Assembly (NCBI GenBank): GCA_026770585.1
Contig: MU647099.1
Location: 38,346 to 50,814, forward strand
Source of the DNA: Baffinella frigidus
Taxonomy: Eukaryota; Cryptophyceae; Cryptomonadales; Baffinellaceae
Reading direction: 5' to 3'
Length of the DNA: 12,469 nt
The notes under the pieces are model-generated. The model was not told the origin of the DNA. It worked only from the letters and a program-made list of their open reading frames with translations, and made no database searches. How positions within the stretch are numbered: position 1 is the stretch's first letter; each line of letters begins with the position of its first letter. The translations under genes were made by a program, and so were the position numbers. Shown piece after piece: positions 1 to 8,600 of the stretch.

Positions 1-119
1 GGGGTTTGGGGTTTGGGGTTCAGGGTTCAGGGTTCAGGGTTCAGGGTTTGGGGTTTGGGGTTTGGGGTTTGGGGTTTGGGGTTTAGGGTTTGGGGTTTAG
101 GGTTTAGGGTTTGGGTGCG
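1..119 (+). repeat. Telomere-like repeat block, TTTGGGG/TTCAGGG/TTTAGGG
   Basis: Degenerate 7-base units with phase kept almost throughout. The mixture of unit variants argues for an interstitial array, not a chromosome end. Confidence 0.85.
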
Positions 120-182
120 GTGTAAGTAGTGAACCCTAAATGCACAAATCCTTTACTCCTATATGAGGTTTCGGAGGGCGAC

Positions 183-580
183 CTCGCGTGGAGGCGACCT
201 GAGCAACCTCCTGGGACGCGCGCGCGGCCTCTAGAAACTGTCTTCTAAAAATAAAACATTGCCACCAGCATTATTCAACTGATTGATTGATTGAAACCAG
301 CATTGTTTCAACCGTCTCCTTTCCCACACATGCGAACACCGCGGTATCGCTATAAGGGGAGCGACCTCGCGTGGAGGCGCCACTGGGAATCCCGGGCGCC
401 TGGGGCCACTGGGAATCTTGGGGTCGTGGCAGAAGGTCTCCGCAGAAGAAGGTCGCGTCCGGGTGGGGCGGGGTAGAGTGACCGCGCGTAGAGGCGCGCG
501 ACTTCCGCGGCCTCCTGGGATGCACGGACGAGACGCTCTCTGGGTGGCGCGCGCGTCCGATGCCTCCGCACCCCCACCAC
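183..580 (-). pseudogene. Ghost copies of the RARAEAS exon
   Basis: The copy at 483-580 keeps ASQEAAEVARLYAR and a GCG|GTCACT donor but has indels upstream. The copy at 183-234 keeps ARASQEV and CGAG|GTCGCC. A fragment near 358-380 repeats CTCCACGCGAG|GTCGC. All are shorter or frame-damaged compared with 710-795. I see no other gene in 120-700. Confidence 0.65.
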
Positions 581-709
581 CGGTCCATCTATTCTCCCGC
601 CACTCATAAATTATTGCTCTGTACAGTACAAAGACATCTTATTAACCGACATTTGAATAATAATAAAAGTGAGAAGGCCAGTGTGTGATATGAGGTTTTG
701 GAGGGCGAC

Positions 710-795
710 CTTGCGTGGAGGCGCGCGACCTCAGCAGCCTCCTGCGACGCGCGCGCGTCCGATGCCTCCGCCCGCGCCCGCACCCCCGCCACCAC
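710..795 (-). CDS. Coiled-coil gene exon RARAEAS (last found)
   Basis: The acceptor is GAATGAAG and the donor is GCAAG|GTCGCC. It reads VVAGVRARAEASDARASQEA followed by AEVARLHA plus two bases. Decayed copies lie at 483-580 and 183-234, with a short piece near 358-380. No following exon was found. Confidence 0.52.
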
Positions 796-2572
796 CTTCA
801 TTCAGAGTTTAGGGTTTAAGGTTTAGGCTTTGAGGTTTGGGGTGTGTGGTTTGGGGTGGGGGTTTTGGGTTTTGGGGTTTGGGGTGTGGGGTTTGGGGTT
901 TGGGGATTGGGGTTTAGGGTTTAGGGTTTAGGGTTTAGGGTTTAGGGTTTAGGGTTTAGGGTTTGGGGCTCAGGGTTTAGGGTTTGGGGTTTAGGGGTGG
1001 GGGGTTTGGAGTTCAGCGCGGACCTCGCCGACGCGCGCCACCCCAAATATGAAAGGGGTCAGGGCAAAATTTGAGCCACCTCCAAGGGCTAGTGGGCATC
1101 CTCGCTCTGCCTCAGTCGGGATGACGGACTGTTCTCAAGTTGACAATCTGGGCATGCGGTACAAATCCAACCACTTTGGAAAATCGGTAGATAACCTGAG
1201 GGGGAACCTCGCCGAACCTCGCTCGCGCAGCCGCCACCACTTTCAAAAGTCAACTTTTCAATAATTTCAAAAGTCAATGGATGGATAGCCTGAGGGGGAA
1301 CCTCGCCGACGCGCGCCACCCCCGCCTGCGCGTCTGCCGCGTGCGCCTGCGATCAACCGCCGTTGAGGGTTTCGGGTTTCGGGTTTGGGCTTGGAGGTTT
1401 GGGGTTTCTGGGTAAGGGTTTAGGAATCAGGGACTAAAGTCGCGGGTTAAGGTGGAGGGTTGGGAGCCGCGCGTGTCTGCAAACGAGAGCCGTTTATCTT
1501 TCGGTTATCAGGTTATCAGCACCACGGTTGACTAACCCGGGCGGGTTAGAGCGATTTTCGCATCTCTAAGCCTCGAAGAAAAAACAAAGTTGGTGGGGAT
1601 CGTAACCTGGAGGCGATCGACGCTCGCGCGCACGTCCTGCAGCTCCGCCTGCGAGGCGCGTTGCTAAAAGTCAACGTTTTCAGCGCTTTCGTAAAAGTCG
1701 ACGACCAGAACCATCAAGGCGGGTAGGTAAACGTCAACGTTTTTGACCAGAACCGTCAACTTTCGAGCGTGAACCTTCAGGATTTACGGTTCCACACATG
1801 AACACCAAACCCCATCACCCCCCTCTCACACAAGTGTATGCTCAAAGGAAATTGACTGATTTTTTTTAACCAGAAAGGTCAAATTTGACCAATTTGGCAT
1901 ATATATCCGCGGCCGAGTTTTTAAAATTGATGAATTTTGGACAAGGTAAAACCGCACCTGCTCGGGCACCAGCGCTAGACGGTCTTCGATCGCAGCCGCG
2001 ATGTTTGTGCGGATCTTCTCGCCCATACAGGTTATCAGCTCCTCAACGGCTCCAAGCGCCTCCTCCTTCGCGTCTGCCGTCGAAGTTCCCCGCACGATTG
2101 TTAGACCAGTCTGAAAAAGTTGACGGTTCTGGTCAAAAACATCAACTTTTAATGATTTCGTGGTGTGGGGTTTAGGGGGAGACGGGCCTGGTCTGCCTCC
2201 AGCCTCCGAAACAACGATTTTTTAAAAAATCAAAAACTTCCTCGTTTTTTTGTCGTTTCCGGTGCCCAAAAACACGTCAACGTTGACGAGGTTTAGTAGT
2301 GGTGGGGAACGGGCCTGCTTTGGCGGCGCGCGCCGAAGGACGGGGCTCTATGGTTTATGGTTTATTGTTTGGGGTTAATGGTTTAGGGGTGACGAGCCTG
2401 CTTTGGCGGCGCGCGCGAGGCTGATGATCTCCTCGCGGGCCGCGCCCCGGTCAGTTTCCAGCCGTGCGATCCGCTCCACCGAGGCCGCCACCTGCACACC
2501 AGTGGGAGAGAGACATTAGCTAAACCCCACACCTTACACACCCGACGCGATGCTGCCAGCTGCGCACCAGGA

Positions 2573-2612
<40 letters not shown>

Positions 2613-5600
2613 TGTTGCCTCGCGAGAGTTGATGTCAGAGAGTTGACTTCGAGAGGGTTGACTTAAAGAGAGTTGACTTAGAGAGAGAGTTGACTTGGAG
2701 AGAGTTGACGAACGAGAGAGTTCCGAGTATAGGGTTTGGGGTTGGGGTCTGGGGTGTAGGGTTTAGGGTGTAGGGTGTAGGGTGCAGGGTGTAGGGTGTA
2801 GGGTGTAGGGTGTAGGGTGTAGGTTGTAGGTTGTAGGGATTAGCGTCTGGGGATTAGGGTTCAGGGATTAGGGTTTATGGATTAGGGTTCAGGGTTTAGG
2901 GTTTAGGGTTTAGGGTTCAGGGATTAGGGTTTAGGGGTTAGGGGTTCGGGGTTAGAGTTTAGGGATACGGTACCTGGGCCTTCACGACTGCATCGTCTCC
3001 CGGGTGTCGCGCCTGGGTTGAGGGTTTGGGGTTTAGGGTCTAGGGTTTAGGGTTTAGGGTTATGGTTCAGAGTTTGGGGGTTGGGGTTTCGCTTTAGGGT
3101 TTAGGGTGTACGGTACATGGTTGGTATCAAGCGAGGTTTTGTTCATACGGCCGGGCTGACTCACAGACTATTCTCAAGTTGACACCCTGGGTTCGCAGCA
3201 CAAACCCGTCAACGTTGCAGCGAAAAACGACGGAACACGGCGAGAAAGTGCGGGGCTCATAACCTGGATCATGTGATCCACTTCGGTCCGGAGTTCCTCG
3301 GCAGCGCCAGCCGCTTCAACCTGCCTTCGCTGCGCCTCCCTCCGCGCATCCCGCCTGTCCATCTCACACAAAATTCAAAATTATGCCCGGCTTATGCACA
3401 AAATTAGGTCCGACCTCTACACAATTTTCGAATTTGGTCCGGGTTTCACAATATAATGCCCGGTTTATACAAAATTATGTACGGCCCCGGAGCTCTTCCG
3501 CGGCGCTTGCCGCTTCCACGCCGCTGCGACTCCCTCCATCAGGCATCCCGCCTGTCCGCTTTACACCGAATTAGGTCCGGGCCCAGGAAACAATCGACGG
3601 TTTGGCCGAATTTATTTTGTTGACGTTTTGTATCATAAAAATCAAGCGTTGCCAAAGGTAGGTTTGGGGTTTAGGGTCTAGGTTCAAGGTCCAGCCTGTC
3701 GGCAGCGCGGTTCATGGAGCGAGAATGCTGGCGCCTCAAAAAGGGTGTAGGCGCTCGTAACTAGTCCCTATGGGGGCCTCGTAACCTGTCCCTGCGGGGG
3801 CCTCACAACCTGTCAGCAGCACGTGCCTCCTCCAATCAAGCGTTGACTAAGGTAGGTTAAGGGTTTAGGGTGTAGGTTGAAGGTCTTGCCTGTCAGCAGC
3901 GCGGGCCTCCTCCCCCTCCTCGACCCGGCGCCGCAGCACATCGAGCGCCTCCTTTGTATCCTCGTGGTTCCGCTGCCGATTCCGGTTTGTCGTTGAGGGT
4001 TGGGGTTGGGGTTGGAGTTGGAGTTGGGGTTTGGGGTGTAGGGTTTGGGGTGTAGGTTTCAGAGTTTCGAGGTTGAAGTGTTCAGGGTTTAGGGTGACCG
4101 GTGTAGGGGTGTCGGGTGTCGGGTTCAGGTTTCCGGATTCGGGTTTCAGGGTTCGTGTTTCCGGGGTATGGGTTCGGATTTCCAGATTCGGGTTCGGGTT
4201 TCCGGATTCGGGTTTCAGGGGAAAGGGTGAGGGTGTAGGGTTCAGGGGGGGGGGACTGCATCCCGGCAAGGTCGCGCTCTGAGGGTTCAGAGTTTAGGGT
4301 TGAGGGTTTAGGATTTAGGGGTTAAAAGTAAGGGTTGCGGGTTGAGGGTGTGGAGTTCAAGGGGGGGAACTTGCATCTCCGCAAGGGTTTACGGTGTGTG
4401 GGTCAAGGATGTGAGGTTTCGGGGTTAGGTGTTAAGGGTTGGGGTTTCGGGTTTTGGGTTTCGTGTTTCGTATTTTCATGTTTCGTGTTTCGTATTTCGT
4501 GTTTCGTGTTTGGGGTTTGGGGTTTTGGGTTTGGGGTTTGGGGTTTGGGGTTTGGGGTTTGGGGTGTAGTGTTTAGGGGGGCAGACCTGCATCCCAGCAA
4601 GGTCGCGCTCCGCGCGCTGCCGTCTCTCACGCTCCTCCCTGCCCCACCCCCCGGAGGTAAGGGTTAGGGGTAGGGGCAATTTGGACGTGACAAATTTTAC
4701 AACAGAGGACGTTACAGCCCTTTTTAAAACCACTGATTGTAAAACAACACACCAAGTCACGTCCAAATAAGTCCACCGCGTTCGGCCTTATGAGCCATAG
4801 TAGTTCTGCTGCATCCCAGCAAGGTCGGGCTCCAAGCGCTGCCGCCTCTCCCGCTCCTCCCTGCTCCAACCCCCCGGAGGTACGGGTTGGGGGTTCGGGT
4901 CCCCCCTATGTCCCTACGGGTTGCCTACCGCAGGGTCCTTATCGCTTAGGGGTTATTCAAAATCCCTTGGAAGTCTGCTGTGTGGATGAGCGTGGTTCCG
5001 CTGCATCCCAGCAAGGTCGCGCTCCGCGCGCTGCCTAACCCTAAATCCTAAACCCTAACCCATAAACCCTCAACATTAACCCATAAGCCCTAATCCCTGT
5101 CCCGAGGCGGGCCTGTCTCTCACGCTCCTCCCTACTCGCCATCCGAAAACCTAAATCATAACCCCTAAACCCTTTGGACGTGAAACACCGACCAGCCACC
5201 CGAAACCCCACACAGCAATGCGCCACCATGGCACACCTTAGCACCTCATCCCTAATCGCTGTCCCAAGGTTGGCCTGTCTCCCCCGCTCCTCCCTGCTCC
5301 AGACACTGATCAGCCTTCCTAAACTCTAAATCATAACACCTGAACCCAAATGGTATAGAGTTTAGGGTTTCCAAAGGGGTTAGGGGTTAGGATATACGGA
5401 CGTGAAACACCGATCAGCCGCCCGAAACCCTCCTAACCTGTGCGCACTAACTCCTCAACCCTTACCCTTACCCTTACCCCCGAAACTCTCAACGCTCAAC
5501 GCTCAACACTAGCCCATCGACCCTAATATCAGTCCCGGGACCGGCGGGGCGTTCTGTCCCGAGGCGGGCCGTCTCTCCCACTCCACCCTGCTCCAAACCC

Positions 5601-8600
5601 TGGTCAGCCATCCTAACCCCTAACCCCTAACCCCTAACCCCTAACCCCTTAAACTCTAACCCCTAAACCCTTTGGACGAGACTTGGTACACCAGTTAAAA
5701 TAGATGGCTTTACAACCATTGTAAAAAACAGATTATAATGTGTTGTCAAGTGACGTCCAAATAAGTCAACTGCGAGGCTTTCGGCATTATGGGCGAGACG
5801 TTTAGCCAGGTGGGATTCGGGGTGAGTTGAGTGATTCAATTGCGTGTGAGCATGCCGTTGACTTTTGAAGCGTTCGTTGACTTTGAGAGTGTTCAGAGGA
5901 TGCTGGGAAGGGTCCGTCATACGGCTCATGGACTATTGGATCACTCAACTTAAGGCTCGAGAGTAATTAAAAAAAGGGAGAGTAGAGTGATAAAAAGGCA
6001 AGTGGGGCTCGCCGAACTACCAGGACCGGACAAGATATCCTCGCAACATGTTCAACAGATTGTACGAGACGTAGAACCCCACCGCGTGTTACGGTCAGGA
6101 GTCTGCGAGGTTTCAGTAAAAAAGGCAGGAACGCAACACAGCTCAACTTACGGCTCGAGAGTAATGGAGAAAAAAAGAGTAACGGAGAAAAGAAAGTGCA
6201 AGAGTAATGGAGAAAAAACAGTGAAGAAAACGCACGTGAGGGAGGTACGAAGCTCGGACAGCTCCTCCGAACGCCCCGCGCTCTCCCTTCGCATCTCCTC
6301 GCGCGCCGCGTCCACCTATCATCCCAATATTTTTTTAATTTTAATTTGGTTTTAATTTGGCGCCCGCCTTGCAAAAACGGGTAAGTTGACGTTTGTTGTA
6401 CCACACCCGTCAACTTTTGGTTTGGGGCAGTGAAATTTACTACGCATAACGACCATACTAGTAATTGCACGAAGCCCCGAAATTTGCTTCGCGAGCCAGC
6501 CCCGCGCTCTCCCGCCGTATCTCCTCTCTTGCGGCGTCCACCTATCCTCTTGCAAGGCAAAATAAATAAGTCATAAATGGAGGTTCCGTGTATTTTGCCG
6601 AATTTCGCCACTAAATTTCATCCTTTTTCAAATCTGAAAGCGCAGATCCTCGAGATTTGGCCGTCAGCTCCAGAATCTGCTAAAAATATTCGAGCTGCGA
6701 TGAAATCGTGAGATCTTTACTACAGGCCAATTTTTTGAAAATGGCTCCAACTAAAGTCATTATTCTGCTATTAGCCTTGCCAGAGGATAACCAGAATAAT
6801 GTTTTGATTTTGATTTGGGTGAGGCAATGAAAGTTACTACACATGAGGACCATGCTAGTGTGTGTGAAGAAGTTGCGCGGTAACTTTCAGGCCCGCTGCA
6901 TCTCCTCCCTCGCCGCGTCCACCTTTGTTTCTCTCGAGGAATCAACGTCAAAAATGGCAGTAGACATCGGGAGGAGCATACTCGAAATAGAAAAGGCATT
7001 ATGCAGAAAATCCCACTGCGAAATATGCTTAACAAAAATTACCGGGAAGTGATTTGAGGGGGTCGGGGGCACCTTAGTCTGCATTGCCTCGAGGCGTTTT
7101 TCGACTTCCAAGCCCATTCGCTTCTCGACGTCCCTGCTCAAGGGTTTGGGGGTTGGAGTTTGGAGTTTCGGGTTTAGGTTTTAGGGTTTAGGGTTTAGGT
7201 TTAGGGTTTCCGATAGCCCATCCTCTTCTCGACGTCCCTGCTCGACCACGTGATTCATAAGCGTGTGAATCAATTGGTAGACCGGGTTTGGGGTATAGGG
7301 TTCAGGGTTAAGCTATCTGCTTTTCCACGGCCAAGCGGTTGAGTCGACCCCCCCCCCCGGCCTGAAACGATCAAAAGTTGTTCACTCCTTGGGGCGGGTC
7401 GTCACCTCTTGTCACGCACCTTAGTTTCGCAAGCTTCCAGCCCTGGAGGGCTTCGCAAAACCCTGAAGCGGCTCAAATTCCCTCCAGCTAACCCCCTTTA
7501 CAGACTTTGAAATTGGCTGGAAGCTTGCGTAACGAACCTGGTGAGGACCTCGTTGCGCATGGCCTGCGATAACTTCCTTCCCTAGAACCGGTGGCGGGCT
7601 TTTGCGCATGGCGGGTTTGCACCACGGGGGGTCCGATATCGGGCGACCGCTGGTACACACCTGGTGAGGACCTCGTTGCGCATCGCCTCTGATGGGAGCA
7701 CCGCGACGCCTCTCCCCGCCCGGCCGTCCGCCCCGCCTGCGGTCCAGAAGACGCGTCACCTTGAGGACAAACACGGAGCATTCCAACCAGAGAAGCCTCC
7801 AGTCATGCCTTGCACCCTTCTCTTTCATCTGTTCAGAACGAACAAGCCTGCGTGCCAAAAGGAGGGGCGTGCCTGCGCCCGAATCGCCCCCTATGGGCGC
7901 CAGGCGGTAAACTCTCTGCTGAAATTTACGACAGGTGGAATATCCCGAAGTGGTCAACTTCGGGTGGCTGGTGGCGGGGGGGGGCGTGCCTGCGCCCGAA
8001 TCGCCCCCTATCGGCGCCAGTGGCTCCCGCCACCGGTCCTTGTTCGAGAGCGACCTGGTTTAGGGTTTAGGGTTTACGTTTTGCATTTAGAGTTTAGGGT
8101 TTAAGAATTCGTGTTTCGTGTTTGGGGTTTGGGGTTTAGGTTCTAGGGTTTGGGGTACAGAGTTTAGGGTGCAGAGTTGGCGAGGGACCGCAGGATGTTC
8201 TCCGTGTTCATGAGCGCCCGCTCCGTCGAGCTTTTCCAGTCCGCCTCCTTTTAGGGTCCAGGGTTTAGGGTTTAGGGTTTAAGGGTTAGGGTTTAGGGGT
8301 TATGGGATAGGGTCTAGGGTGTATGGTTTCCCCCCCTCCTCCCTCCTAAACCTGAAACTATGACAGAATTGAAGATAGGGGTTAGGGTTTCGGCCTCCCC
8401 CATCCGTAGACTCTCCGTGTTCACTGAACACCGCCAGCTCCGTCGAGCTTTTCCAGTCCGCCTCCTGTCCCCGACAGCGAGCTCTGTCCCAGTCTATGTG
8501 GGATCACCAGTTTCGAGAGCCCGGGCTCTTTTTTTCAGCTTTCCACAGTGAGATCCCTCTCTCCCTGCCGCTGCCCGCCTGCCGGCCCCATCAAAATTTC

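Larger units (their letters stand above)
4250..5600 (-). pseudogene. Family of ghosts of the EERERRQ exon
   Basis: Partial copies lie near 4250-4285, 4365-4390, 4800-4875, 4990-5036, 5105-5135, 5268-5300 and 5560-5600. The copies at 5105-5600 keep only the 5' half (GGAGGAGCGTGAGAGACAGG and variants). Those at 4250-4390 and 4990-5036 keep the 3' half (GACCTTGCTGGGATGCAG). The copy at 4800-4875 is nearly full length and reads on into QNYYG. Confidence 0.7.

Noticed and set aside
1-119. Possible chromosome end at the left edge
   Set aside because: Units are mixed variants, and similar arrays occur across the whole window, so this is an interstitial repeat.
1133-1180. TTGAC boxes as plant W-box regulatory sites
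   Set aside because: They lie inside introns as inverted repeats, not in the promoter spacer, and nothing links them to a regulator here.
2620-2722. CRISPR-like spaced repeats (GAGAGTTGACTT)
   Set aside because: Spacing is a few bases and irregular, next to a (GA)n tract in a eukaryotic intron. It is a degenerate microsatellite.
3865-4770. Open frames rich in NPKPQTP or GFRVSG repeats (also 10186-10793 and 12257-12466)
   Set aside because: They are translations of CCCCAAACCC/TTTGGGG repeats. Every frame of such 7-base repeats stays open by composition.
5967-6611. 214-codon minus-strand and 122-codon plus-strand frames
   Set aside because: No domain recognised. The minus frame reads the VDAAREE copy out of frame, and the plus frame is a Lys-rich translation of GGAGAAAA repeats.
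7421-7957. 178-codon minus-strand open frame
   Set aside because: It crosses three ghost or real micro-exons in mixed frames and introns between them. It reads the AMRNEVLT exon out of frame, so it is unlikely to be one coding unit.
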